From positions 124,001 to 188,000 of the forward strand of contig NZ_JALIRM010000001.1 in the NCBI RefSeq assembly GCF_022900255.1: a stretch of 64,000 bases of DNA. The letters run 5' to 3'. The stretch is from Lederbergia wuyishanensis (lineage in GTDB: Bacteria; Bacillota; Bacilli; Bacillales; Bacillaceae_C). Of the stretch, positions 1 through 8,264 are shown in pieces. Numbering within the stretch: the stretch's first letter is position 1; each line of letters begins with the position of its first letter. The notes beneath the pieces are model-generated. The model searched no databases. It had not been told where the DNA came from and saw nothing but the letters and a program-made list of their open reading frames with translations. Both the position numbers and the translations under genes were made by a program.

Positions 1-1
1 G

Positions 2-1258
2 GACTTGATTGCAAGCTATATGTTTGATAAAGAATTCGGCTTCGCATGTAAATATGTAAATCCAGAGAAACGTATTTCGTATTATTCACTTCCGCAGCTT
101 GCATTAAAAAGAAAGAAAAAAATGGAGATGCTTTCTGAGGAAATGCGTGTCCTGTATGTTGCTTTAACTAGAGCGAAAGAAAAGCTTTTCTTAGTTGGAT
201 CAGTAAAAAATATTGAAAAAGAAATGAAAAAATGGATGAAAGCATCAAGACAATCAGAATGGCTCTTATCTGATCATAACCGAGCACAAGCCAATTCATA
301 TCTTGATTGGATTGGTATGACGCTAGCTAGGCATCGTGATGGAGATATTATTAGAGCTATAAGTGAAGGGCGATCGATTAAGGAGATATTAGATCATCCC
401 TCAAGTTGGAAACTTGAAATTTTATCAAAAAACCAATTCGCTGAAGAGATTGAGAATATTGAACATATTGATTTAGAGTGGCTGGAATCTGTAAAAAAAG
501 GAAATAAAATCGAAAGTGAATCTGAGCATAGGGAAGAAGTAGTGTCACGACTTTCATGGGAATATGCCTATCCTCAAGCAACAAAAAGGATGTCAAAGCA
601 ATCTGTATCCGAGATGAAAAGAATGTTTGAAATTAGAGATGAGGCAAGTGGAACACAAATCATTCAAAAGAAATCTACTCAGCAGTATGATCGACCAAAA
701 TTTATGATGGAGCGTGGTATTCTATCTCCAACGGAAAGGGGAACCGCCATGCATACTGTTATGCAGCATATACCGCTTAACGAGCAGCCAACATCATTTT
801 CCGTGGAAATGGTTTTAGAGGAATTAATAGAAAAAGAAATTATTACAATTGAACAGGCTGAAGTAATTTCTAGTGAGGAAATTGTCCAATTTTTTGAAAG
901 TAATATAGGCAAAAGAATGATTTCTGCTATAAAAATTCATCGAGAAGTACCCTTTACAATGGGGGTTCCGGCGAAGGAAGTTTATTCCGATTGGGACGGA
1001 TTTGATGAAAATGTCCTTGTTCAAGGAATTATAGACTGTATTATTGAAGAGCAAGACGGGGTTATTCTACTTGACTATAAGACAGATGTTATCCAAGGTA
1101 GGTATCCAAATGGGGTTCAGCAAGCTAAAACAATACTGTCTAGACGTTATGAAACCCAATTAAATCTTTACGAAAGAGCAATTTCCGAAATATGGGGTAA
1201 ACCGGTTATCGGAAAATATTTATATTTCTTTGATAGTGGGGAGTTTTTGAATCTTTAA
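2..1258 (+). CDS. addA: ATP-dependent helicase/nuclease subunit A, C-terminal part (AddA)
   Basis: The 3' part of the AddA subunit of the AddAB (RecBCN-type) helicase-nuclease that processes double-strand DNA ends for recombination. The frame is open to the left window edge, so this is the last ~418 residues of a protein that is usually about 1200 long. Near residue 45 the motif RVLYVALTRAKEKL is helicase motif VI of the UvrD/Rep superfamily. A RecB-type nuclease domain follows: the His of GTAMHTVMQHIP, the Asp of VQGIIDC and the core LDYKTD, then YETQLNLYERA. All nuclease motif residues are present, so it should be active. A hairpin shared with gerPF follows the stop codon. In B. subtilis sbcDC lies downstream; here gerP follows directly. 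Confidence 0.95.
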   Translation, partial: DLIASYMFDKEFGFACKYVNPEKRISYYSLPQLALKRKKKMEMLSEEMRVLYVALTRAKEKLFLVGSVKNIEKEMKKWMKASRQSEWLLSDHNRAQANSYLDWIGMTLARHRDGDIIRAISEGRSIKEILDHPSSWKLEILSKNQFAEEIENIEHIDLEWLESVKKGNKIESESEHREEVVSRLSWEYAYPQATKRMSKQSVSEMKRMFEIRDEASGTQIIQKKSTQQYDRPKFMMERGILSPTERGTAMHTVMQHIPLNEQPTSFSVEMVLEELIEKEIITIEQAEVISSEEIVQFFESNIGKRMISAIKIHREVPFTMGVPAKEVYSDWDGFDENVLVQGIIDCIIEEQDGVILLDYKTDVIQGRYPNGVQQAKTILSRRYETQLNLYERAISEIWGKPVIGKYLYFFDSGEFLNL

Positions 1259-1349
1259 AGAAAAGCGAAAGCACCTTACTTATTGACGAAATTGTAATCT
1301 AGTTTATTTTAGTAGACTATTTTTATTTGTAGTATGTCTATAATAAATG

Positions 1350-1378
1350 AAAGGCTGACCAAATTTGGTTCAGCCTTT
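1350..1378. terminator. Hairpin between convergent addA and gerPF
   Basis: An 8-bp stem AAAGGCTG/CAGCCTTT with a second inner pairing (ACCAAA/TTTGGT) sits between the two convergent genes and includes part of the gerPF stop. T-runs on both sides are weak. It probably serves both directions. Confidence 0.6.
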
Positions 1379-1595
1379 AATTATTTCCAATTGTTGGTTG
1401 GTCAACTAAGTTTGAATCAACTGTTGGATTTACACTAGCTCCATTTAGAGTTATGATAAACCCGCCTGTATTACCAGATCCCGATCCTTCACTTGTCTTT
1501 GAAGCGCTTTTCGGAGAAATAACTGCGGAATCCCCAAAATGAACAACCCCACCACCAACATTAACAATTTGAACTGGCCCTACTATGGCTGGCAT
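1377..1595 (-). CDS. gerPF: Spore germination protein GerPF
   Basis: Last gene of the six-gene gerP operon. GerP proteins are needed for the spore coat to let small germinants reach the inner-membrane receptors. The 72-residue product begins MPAIVGPVQIVNVGGGVVHF and carries FGDSAVISPKS, the pattern shared by GerPA and GerPF. It contains a Ser/Gly-rich middle and ends with NLVDQPTIGNN. It lies 4 bp after gerPE. Expression is expected from the SigK-type promoter upstream of gerPA at 3401-3427. Confidence 0.93.
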   Translation of the reverse strand: MPAIVGPVQIVNVGGGVVHFGDSAVISPKSASKTSEGSGSGNTGGFIITLNGASVNPTVDSNLVDQPTIGNN

Positions 1596-1599
1596 AAAA

Positions 1600-2007
1600 T
1601 CAGTCCCTTCGTAACTCTACTCTTGTTCTAGGGCGGATTGCTCGATCTGAAAGCTGCCGTATATGGTCTACCTTTGCCTCCGAATAAACGTGTTCTGTAT
1701 TTCCAATTTGAACCATACCTGAAGTAGAAATCCCTTTTATGGAAATCCTCCCTACACATATATTTGGTTTTTCATGATATTTCCTAGTAAATGGTGGGGG
1801 AAAGGCGAATGGTGGAATGGGTATATTTTCTGAAAAAATACGAGGCTGGTAGTTTGCTTCCTTCCCAAAATATAATTCTTGTTGTCTTTGGACTGCAAGA
1901 GCTTGTGTTGAAGGACGTAAAAATACAGTATCCCCTATTTCCAATACCCCGTTTGAAAGAATACTATATACCAGTATATGCTGCACAACGGAATTTCGTC
2001 CCCACAT
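1600..2007 (-). CDS. gerPE: Spore germination protein GerPE
   Basis: Fifth gene of the gerP operon, 135 residues, usual family length. The start MWGRNSVVQHILVYSILSNG followed by VLEIGDT matches the GerPE N-terminus, and a second GerP-type motif (SGMVQIGNTEHVYSEAKVDHIRQL) is near the C-terminus. It starts 6 bp after the end of gerPD and ends 4 bp before gerPF, so it is a tightly packed operon member. Role: coat-permeability factor in nutrient germination. Confidence 0.93.
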   Translation of the reverse strand: MWGRNSVVQHILVYSILSNGVLEIGDTVFLRPSTQALAVQRQQELYFGKEANYQPRIFSENIPIPPFAFPPPFTRKYHEKPNICVGRISIKGISTSGMVQIGNTEHVYSEAKVDHIRQLSDRAIRPRTRVELRRD

Positions 2008-2012
2008 TTGTC

Positions 2013-2186
2013 TTACCTGGAAAGTGGGACAAATGGTCCGATGATTAAAGATTCAGCAGGTGTGTCAAATGTAGAGGCAAGTTGAATTGTGTTCGCATCA
2101 CCGACTAAAAGTAACGCTGAAGTCGTTACCCCGATTACGTGAATTTCCCCTACGTTTAATTCCCGATTTATGACATTGAGTTCCAT
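2013..2186 (-). CDS. gerPD: Spore germination protein GerPD
   Basis: A short gene of 57 codons filling the gap between gerPC and gerPE. I read it as MELNVINRELNVGEIHVIG, then a region with LLLVGDANTIQLA, and an end at PFVPLSR. GerPD proteins are about 58 residues with the same VGEIHVIG/GDA pattern. The start lies 5 bp after the gerPC stop and the stop lies 5 bp before gerPE, so the six-gene operon is complete. Role: coat-permeability factor for germinants. Confidence 0.92.
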   Translation of the reverse strand: MELNVINRELNVGEIHVIGVTTSALLLVGDANTIQLASTFDTPAESLIIGPFVPLSR

Positions 2187-2191
2187 GATGA

Positions 2192-2794
2192 TTATTTTCC
2201 TTCCTTTCTATTTTGAGGCATTTGAGCTATAAAAGTGTGAACCCCATTATTAATATCAGCAACGATTGTTTTGTACATTTTTTCAAAAAGCTGTTCATTC
2301 GTCATATTTTCATTCGTTCTCGTGCTGAAAAAATGAAGATAATGTTCTGCACGTGTTGGCAATTGTTTACGTATATCTTCTTTTATTAAGTTGAAGTAGG
2401 ATTCTTCCAATTGAATACCAATTTGGCTTTCTGAATCATGTATAATGGCATCTAATTGCTGCTCAACATATTCATTCAATTTTTCAAGGAGATTTGTTTT
2501 CATTTGCTGATTTTCTTCTGGATTTTTTTCTTTCCTCATACTCGGTACAGCGGAAAAATCATCAATGTTATTTAAATCTGCTGGATTTAGACCGATATTT
2601 AATGTACCTTCCAATGTTTCCACTTTTAATTGGTCAAATTTGTATTCTAGCCTCTCTACTGTTACTGAAGGTTTTTCTTTTAATTTTTGTATATCCGCGG
2701 ATAACTGAGCCATGGTTTCTTGCAGTCGATTGATTTCCTGTTGTTGCCAAACGACATAATCATGTAATTGTTTAAGATATAATTTTAGATCCAT
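2192..2794 (-). CDS. gerPC: Spore germination protein GerPC
   Basis: Third and largest gerP gene, 200 residues. The N-terminal ~45 residues form a coiled coil (LKQLHDYVVWQQQEINRLQ) and are followed by VERLEYKFDQLKVETLEGTLNIGLNP, a GerPC signature. A hydrophilic linker rich in Lys/Glu separates this from a C-terminal helical part (YVEQQLDAIIHDSESQIG). It is the one GerP protein that is not a short GerPA-like hydrophobic protein. It lies between gerPB and gerPD with spacings of about 20 and 5 bp. Confidence 0.93.
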   Translation of the reverse strand: MDLKLYLKQLHDYVVWQQQEINRLQETMAQLSADIQKLKEKPSVTVERLEYKFDQLKVETLEGTLNIGLNPADLNNIDDFSAVPSMRKEKNPEENQQMKTNLLEKLNEYVEQQLDAIIHDSESQIGIQLEESYFNLIKEDIRKQLPTRAEHYLHFFSTRTNENMTNEQLFEKMYKTIVADINNGVHTFIAQMPQNRKEGK

Positions 2795-2814
2795 GTCATC
2801 TCCGCCTCATAATT

Positions 2815-3036
2815 TTATAGTGGTACTAGAATCGGATGCTCTATTGCCTCACCCATAGCTCCTTCTTTTGCTTCAGCGATAGTAGAAGGTGCAGCAGCTG
2901 TAAAACCACCCGTATTAAATAAATTGGAAGCTTCTGTAATAATTCCTGTTGTACCGATTTGTAGTACAGAGGAGTTAGTAATTCCTCCAATTTTAATCAT
3001 ATGAATATGAATCGATTGTTGAACATTAATGATCAA
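2815..3036 (-). CDS. gerPB: Spore germination protein GerPB
   Basis: Second gerP gene, 73 residues: MIINVQQSIHIHMIKIGGI, then SSVLQIGTTG and an Ala-rich tail. The N-terminus and the VLQIG motif are those of GerPB. It is separated from gerPA by about 80 bp, more than the other operon gaps, but I see no terminator in that gap and assume cotranscription. Role: spore-coat protein affecting access of germinants. Confidence 0.92.
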   Translation of the reverse strand: MIINVQQSIHIHMIKIGGITNSSVLQIGTTGIITEASNLFNTGGFTAAAPSTIAEAKEGAMGEAIEHPILVPL

Positions 3037-3116
3037 AGAATATCCCTCCCATTGGAAGTATCTAGTCTTTTTTTATTCCTCAGTAAACTTATCATTACGC
3101 GTTTAGCATGATATTC

Positions 3117-3338
3117 CTATAAGGTAAATCCTATTCCTTGATCAACTAAATCTGCATCAAACGTATTTGTAGATGATAATTCGTTAATAACTTTAACTTG
3201 ATCTGCCGTATTAAAAGATCCAGCACCCGCAAAAACTTTCGTGGAAGATATGGGCTGGATTTGAAATACATCCCCAATATTAAAAACCCCGGAGGATGAA
3301 ATATTAGCAATTTGAACGGCACCTACAAAAGCTGGCAT
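3117..3338 (-). CDS. gerPA: Spore germination protein GerPA
   Basis: First gene of the gerP operon, 73 residues. MPAFVGAVQIANISSSGVFN plus IGDVFQIQPIS is the GerPA pattern, paralogous to GerPF at the other end of the operon. The start is preceded by an AAGGATGTG Shine-Dalgarno region. A SigK-type promoter lies about 65 bp upstream. Role: coat-permeability factor in nutrient-triggered spore germination. Confidence 0.93.
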   Translation of the reverse strand: MPAFVGAVQIANISSSGVFNIGDVFQIQPISSTKVFAGAGSFNTADQVKVINELSSTNTFDADLVDQGIGFTL

Positions 3339-3400
3339 CGCCGTTCACATCCTTTTTATATTAGAATATTTTTAGTCACTTTACCTAACAACGATCACTT

Positions 3401-3427
3401 TATCATATGAAGAGCATAAGGATTTGT
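3401..3427 (-). promoter_or_regulatory. Predicted SigK promoter of the gerP operon
   Basis: On the minus strand the sequence AC-N16-CATATGATA fits the mother-cell SigK consensus (AC, 16-17 bp, CATANNNTA). gerP operons are known to be late mother-cell genes, so position and match agree. The -10 is at 3401-3409 and the AC at 3426-3427. Confidence 0.7.
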
Positions 3428-3508
3428 GATTAAACTGCCTAGGGGTTAAAATGTAAAAGAATAAAATCTATAATATTGGATGTATAGGGGACGTGGGGGA
3501 GAAGGGAA

Positions 3509-4711
3509 ATGGAACAAAGTTTGGCACCAATCCGCCCAGATGAGCGGATTCACTCAATTGATGTTTTAAGAGGAATTTCATTGTTAGGTATTTTACTTGT
3601 TAACATGATTAGTTTTCATTCACCATTCAGTTATTATAATCCGTATGAATGGTGGCAATATGATAATGCAACAGTATATATGTGGATTGATATTTTCGTT
3701 CAAGCGAGCTTTTATCCTATTTTTGCGATGATGTTTGGTTATGGAATGGTCATTATGCAAGAGCGCTTGAATAAAAAGGGCTACACCTTTTGGAAAATTA
3801 GTGTAAGACGATTACTTGTTTTATTATTGTTTGGAATATTTCACGCTTTTCTGATTTGGTATGGTGACATTTTAATTACATATGCAACGATGGGACTTGT
3901 CTTGTTGTTGTTGTTACGATTGTCGGGACCATTATTAATGGGACTCGGCGCAATTCTCTATTTATTACCCCAGCTCTTTTTTGGAGCTTTAATAATGCTT
4001 GCATCTTTTTTCAGTTCCGAATCGCTTACTGATTATATCGATATTGTAAGCCTTCAACAATCTTCCGAAATATATGCAAATGGCACTTTTGCTGATATTA
4101 CAATGCAACGTATAGCTGATTGGTCTATGAATAATGGACCGAGTGAATTTTTTATATATCTTTTTATGATATTGCCTTTAATGATGATAGGTGCAGGAGC
4201 AGCTAAAATGGAATGGCTGCAAAAGGCTAACGTTCAGAGAAAAAAGTGGATCATTATTTTACTAACAAGTTTGCCTATAGCATTATTCGTAAAAATTCTG
4301 CCATTTTTATTTGGACTAACGATAAGTATTCAATATATACAAGATATGATAGGAGGTCCATTATTAGGAATAGCCTATATAGCTGTCATTGTACTATTAA
4401 TGTCGTATAGGCCAATGGAAAAGTTATTAAAACCATTTGCATCTGCAGGAAGAATGTCTATTACCATATATTTATCACAGTCCATTATTGGAACACTTAT
4501 TTTTTATAATTATGGACTAGGATTATATGGTGAAGTTTCCATGGCAACCGGTACTTTACTTGCTTTTGCCATTTATGTGATCCAAGTGATATTTGCAGAA
4601 ATATGGCTATCAAAATTTAGGTATGGACCGGTAGAAAAATTGTGGAGAATGTTAACTTATGGAAGACGAAAGAAAGAACGGAGTGATAAAAATGAAATTC
4701 GTATCGTTTAA
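3509..4711 (+). CDS. DUF418 family integral membrane protein
   Basis: A polytopic membrane protein of 400 residues in the DUF418 (YeiB-like) family. The N-terminal motif RIHSIDVLRGISLLGILLVN is typical of this family and related acyltransferase-like membrane proteins. About ten hydrophobic segments follow, including the conserved FYPIFAMMFGYGM segment, and the C-terminal DUF418 part has GRMSITIYLSQSIIGT and YGPVEKLWRML. Function is not established. A GGGGAGAAGGG Shine-Dalgarno site precedes the ATG. Its 3' end overlaps the start of yisK by 20 bp, so the two are probably cotranscribed. Confidence 0.85.
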   Translation: MEQSLAPIRPDERIHSIDVLRGISLLGILLVNMISFHSPFSYYNPYEWWQYDNATVYMWIDIFVQASFYPIFAMMFGYGMVIMQERLNKKGYTFWKISVRRLLVLLLFGIFHAFLIWYGDILITYATMGLVLLLLLRLSGPLLMGLGAILYLLPQLFFGALIMLASFFSSESLTDYIDIVSLQQSSEIYANGTFADITMQRIADWSMNNGPSEFFIYLFMILPLMMIGAGAAKMEWLQKANVQRKKWIIILLTSLPIALFVKILPFLFGLTISIQYIQDMIGGPLLGIAYIAVIVLLMSYRPMEKLLKPFASAGRMSITIYLSQSIIGTLIFYNYGLGLYGEVSMATGTLLAFAIYVIQVIFAEIWLSKFRYGPVEKLWRMLTYGRRKKERSDKNEIRIV

Positions 4712-5588
4712 ACTGAATGATGAAGAAAGATTTGGTGTAGTTGATATTGAAACATCAAGTGTGTGGGATCTGATTTCAATTTCTCAAGATAGTGGGTTGC
4801 CATGTTCCTCAACCTTAATCAAAGGTATTGAAGAAGGAGAGCATTTTATAAAAAATGTTGAAAAGCTATTAGAATGGGGAAATAACAACGAAAACAATTC
4901 ATATTTAATCCCACTCTCTGAAATAAAATGGTTGGCCCCAATACCAAGAGTAGCAAAAAATATTATGTGTGTTGGTAAAAATTATCGTGAACATGCGATT
5001 GAAATGGGGAGTGAAGCTGATATACCCGAACATGTTATGGTGTTTACAAAAGCCCCGACAACAGTGATTGGACATAATGATCCAATTGATGCCCATACAG
5101 ATATTACTGACCAGCTAGATTACGAAGGTGAGTTAGCCGTCATTATTGGAAAAAAGGGAAAAAAGATTTCTCAACAAGATGCACTTGAATATGTATTTGG
5201 TTATACGATTTTAAATGACATAACTGCAAGAGATATACAACAGCGTCATAAGCAATTCTTTATTGGGAAAAGTTTAGATTCGTCATGTCCTATGGGACCA
5301 TGGATTGTCCACAAAGATGACTTAAACAATCCAAACCATTTAAATATAACGACAAAGGTAAATGGAGAAATTCGTCAAAACTCAAATACCGAACATTTTA
5401 TCTTTCCTGTTGAAGAAGTCATTTCGGTGTTGTCGCAAGGTATGACGCTTGAGCCTGGAGATATTATTGCTACAGGAACGCCAGCAGGAGTAGGAAAAGG
5501 CTTTAAACCACCAAGGTTTTTAAAGCAAGGGGACGTAATAGAAATTGAAGTAGAGGGTATTGGTAAATTGAACAATATTGTGAAATAA
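4692..5588 (+). CDS. yisK: Fumarylacetoacetate hydrolase family protein, YisK-like
   Basis: A 298-residue FAH-fold enzyme. Family features are GKNYREHAIEMG, the metal-binding acidic run in LDYEGELAVIIGKKG, TILNDITARDIQQRHKQF and the C-terminal GDIIATGTPAGVG. B. subtilis YisK, which this resembles in length and in its place next to gerP/yisL, has been reported to act on oxaloacetate and to associate with the Mbl cytoskeleton; that role is transferred by similarity. I chose the ATG at 4692 because GGAGTGATAA lies before it and the family N-terminus is MKFVSF; an upstream in-frame ATG at 4659 lies inside the DUF418 gene. Confidence 0.88.
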   Translation: MKFVSFKLNDEERFGVVDIETSSVWDLISISQDSGLPCSSTLIKGIEEGEHFIKNVEKLLEWGNNNENNSYLIPLSEIKWLAPIPRVAKNIMCVGKNYREHAIEMGSEADIPEHVMVFTKAPTTVIGHNDPIDAHTDITDQLDYEGELAVIIGKKGKKISQQDALEYVFGYTILNDITARDIQQRHKQFFIGKSLDSSCPMGPWIVHKDDLNNPNHLNITTKVNGEIRQNSNTEHFIFPVEEVISVLSQGMTLEPGDIIATGTPAGVGKGFKPPRFLKQGDVIEIEVEGIGKLNNIVK

Positions 5589-5673
5589 TTCATCAATAAA
5601 TGTGGGCTCAAGAAAAATATGGTAAGATTAGAGAAATTATGCCACTTTGAACTGAATGAAGGAGGAAAGAAAA

Positions 5674-6045
5674 ATGTTTGATAATACACACGCGCATATT
5701 ACTACATGGGCCATTGCAATTATTTTATTTATCGTTGCAGTATTTTTACACAAAGCAGGTAATAAAAAAGCAACGAATATTGTCCAAATGATATTACGTG
5801 TTTTTTACTTATTGATCATTGCAACAGGAGTCATATTATTTGCAAAACATAGTAGCTTCAATCCCGCTTTATACGGAATAAAGTTTTTATTTGGTATAGT
5901 AGTAATCGCAATGATGGAAATGGTTTTAATTCGATTGAAGCTTGGTAAAAAGACAGTGCTATTCTGGTCTATCCTTATCATTGCTTTCATTATTACATTC
6001 TATTTAGGTGCTAAACTGCCGCTAAATTGGAACTGGTTTGCATAA
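5674..6045 (+). CDS. yisL: YisL family (DUF1516) small membrane protein
   Basis: A 123-residue protein with four predicted membrane helices: WAIAIILFIVAVFLHK, the segment around FYLLIIATGVILF, FLFGIVVIAMMEMVLI, and FWSILIIAFIITFYLG. The N-terminus FDNTHAHITTWA is characteristic of YisL. Start chosen at 5674 because GAAGGAGGAAAG is 6-7 bp upstream. It follows yisK as in B. subtilis and ends just before a strong terminator. No biochemical function is known to me. Confidence 0.88.
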   Translation: MFDNTHAHITTWAIAIILFIVAVFLHKAGNKKATNIVQMILRVFYLLIIATGVILFAKHSSFNPALYGIKFLFGIVVIAMMEMVLIRLKLGKKTVLFWSILIIAFIITFYLGAKLPLNWNWFA

Positions 6046-6063
6046 ATTTTCAGTCTTACCATG

Positions 6064-6106
6064 AAAAATGTAAAAACCATCGTAAATGGTTTTTACATTT
6101 TTCTTT
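6064..6106 (+). terminator. Rho-independent terminator after yisL
   Basis: A perfect 17-bp inverted repeat (arms 6064-6080 and 6086-6102) with a 5-nt loop, followed by further T residues. It ends the DUF418-yisK-yisL unit. Confidence 0.9.
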
Positions 6107-6151
6107 TTGGTGACTTTTAGGCAATAGTTCATTAAAATAAAGTTAAAGATT

Positions 6152-8230
6152 ATGGCAAAAAATGTCGAAATTGATACAGCGGTGGTGAAGGGCAACTTGA
6201 GTAAATCATATACTTATATATATAAAGACAAAAACGATTTGCTTGATTTTATGAACACGCAAAATTTTGCGAGCAATGAATTATATGTAATAAAAGCTTC
6301 TTTACCAGATTGGGAGAGTACAGAAATTAATCAATTAAAAAAATTTCTATTGAATTTTCTGCCTAATTCCGTGTTTATTCCAGTACATTCATATAATATA
6401 GACGAAGCCTCATTGACATTTAATCGTTATGGATCAATAACTGAAACGTTTAATCATGAAAAAGTAAATCACATTGAAAATGATTCAGCGATGGCTGATT
6501 TACTTAATATCACAACAAATCAATATATCAATTTATCAAAAAAATATAATGAAATAAAAGAATACTTTTTTTCCATCGTTGAGAATATACCAGATATCAT
6601 TTTTACTACTGATTTAAACGGATGTTTCACAAGTATTAATACTGCATTTAAAGAAACATTTGCATTGAACATGAATGAAATAAAAGATAAATCTGCACTT
6701 GATTATGTTACTGCTAAAGATGTACCAATAAAAAGGTATTTTATAAAAGCAGTTCATGGAATCCCCGTTCAATTTGAACTTAATCAAATCGTTAAAACAG
6801 GAGATTTGGCTACTTTTATTATCCATATGATTCCTATTAATGTTCAGGATAAGACCGTTGAGGTTTTTGTCATTGGACGTAATATTACAAAGCAAAGAAA
6901 AATAGAAAAAAAGATGGAGAGAATTGCATATTACGATGCTGATACCGGACTTCCAAATCGTATGAAATTCGATGAGATTCTTCAAAAAAGAATCACAAAA
7001 GCAAGAAAGGGAAATAGTGAATTTATCATTATGTTTCTAGATTTAGATCGCTTTAAAACCGTCAATGATATGCTCGGTCATAAATCCGGAGATAAAATAT
7101 TGAAGACAATTGCAAAAAGAATATTTTCATTAATTCCAAAAGATGCTTACCTTGGAAGATTTAGTGGCGATAAATTTTCTATAATAATGCCAGATGGGAC
7201 AGAACCAGAGGTAGTGTTGCAAATTGGTAAGGAATTATTGCAATCCATCCAAATGCCATTGCATTTTGAAAATCAGGAATTGTATGTGTCAGCAAGTATT
7301 GGAATTAGTACATATCCTACAGATGCCAACGATAATGTTAATTTGATGAAGAATGCAGATGCAGCATTGAATCGAGCAAAACAACAAGGTGGAAGTTCAA
7401 TTGTTTTTTTCTCGGGAGAAATGAATAAAGAAACATGGCAGCGAATAGAAATCGAACGCAGTTTAAGGAAAGCACTTGAAAATAATGAGCTATATATAGC
7501 GTACCAGCCGATTATTGATATTAAAACGGGAAATCTTTCTACTTGTGAAGCATTACTTAGATGGGACCATCCGGAGTATGGATTAATCCCGCCGATACAA
7601 TTTATTCCCATAGCCGAAGAGATTGGTTTAATACATTCTTTCGGAAACTGGGTTTTGAAAAATGCATGTAAACAAACGAAAGAGTGGCATCAAAGAGGAA
7701 TTGAAAACTTAAGTATTTCGGTCAATGTTTCAGCCTTTCAATTCCAGAATAAGTTTTTCATAGAAGAAGTTAAAGAAGCATTAAAATACTCAGGACTTGA
7801 AGCGAAATATTTACATTTAGAATTGACTGAAAGTGCCATGCTAAACCATACTATGGAAGCAATCAATACTATGCATATTCTAAATGAAATAGGTGTAAAC
7901 ATATCAATTGATGATTTTGGGACAGGATATTCATCTTTAAGTTATTTGAAACAATTACCAATTCATCGATTAAAAATAGATCGTTCCTTTATAAATAATA
8001 TTAAAACAGACTCAAGAGAATATGCTATTGTAAATGCCATAATGACGATGGGACATGGTCTAGGATTAAATGTAGTTGCTGAAGGCGTTGAAACAAAAGA
8101 ACAATTAACCTTATTAAAAAAATTAAAATGTGATTATATACAAGGTTACTTTGTCGAGAAACCAATGCCACCAAAAAAGTTTGAAGAATGGTATTATAGT
8201 ACTGATTTAAAGTCAAAGCTATATTATTAA
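6152..8230 (+). CDS. PAS-GGDEF-EAL cyclic-di-GMP signalling protein, degenerate GGDEF
   Basis: A 692-residue cytoplasmic signalling protein. Residues ~1-135 are an unrecognised N-terminal region; ~138-250 are a PAS sensor domain (FFSIVENIPDIIFTTDLNG ... GRNITKQRKIEKKMERI); ~255-420 a GGDEF domain; ~430-680 an EAL domain. The GGDEF signature reads FSGDKF: the catalytic Glu is Lys, so cyclase activity is unlikely, although FLDLDRFKTVND is intact. The EAL domain keeps CEALLRW, ELTES, DDFGTGYSS, KIDRSF and VAEGVET, so it should hydrolyse c-di-GMP, possibly controlled by the PAS domain or GTP binding. The Shine-Dalgarno site is weak. The amylase-like gene follows 34 bp downstream. Confidence 0.92.
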   Translation: MAKNVEIDTAVVKGNLSKSYTYIYKDKNDLLDFMNTQNFASNELYVIKASLPDWESTEINQLKKFLLNFLPNSVFIPVHSYNIDEASLTFNRYGSITETFNHEKVNHIENDSAMADLLNITTNQYINLSKKYNEIKEYFFSIVENIPDIIFTTDLNGCFTSINTAFKETFALNMNEIKDKSALDYVTAKDVPIKRYFIKAVHGIPVQFELNQIVKTGDLATFIIHMIPINVQDKTVEVFVIGRNITKQRKIEKKMERIAYYDADTGLPNRMKFDEILQKRITKARKGNSEFIIMFLDLDRFKTVNDMLGHKSGDKILKTIAKRIFSLIPKDAYLGRFSGDKFSIIMPDGTEPEVVLQIGKELLQSIQMPLHFENQELYVSASIGISTYPTDANDNVNLMKNADAALNRAKQQGGSSIVFFSGEMNKETWQRIEIERSLRKALENNELYIAYQPIIDIKTGNLSTCEALLRWDHPEYGLIPPIQFIPIAEEIGLIHSFGNWVLKNACKQTKEWHQRGIENLSISVNVSAFQFQNKFFIEEVKEALKYSGLEAKYLHLELTESAMLNHTMEAINTMHILNEIGVNISIDDFGTGYSSLSYLKQLPIHRLKIDRSFINNIKTDSREYAIVNAIMTMGHGLGLNVVAEGVETKEQLTLLKKLKCDYIQGYFVEKPMPPKKFEEWYYSTDLKSKLYY

Positions 8231-8264
8231 TATACGTTTTTAATGTTGTCAGGAGGCAATAATA

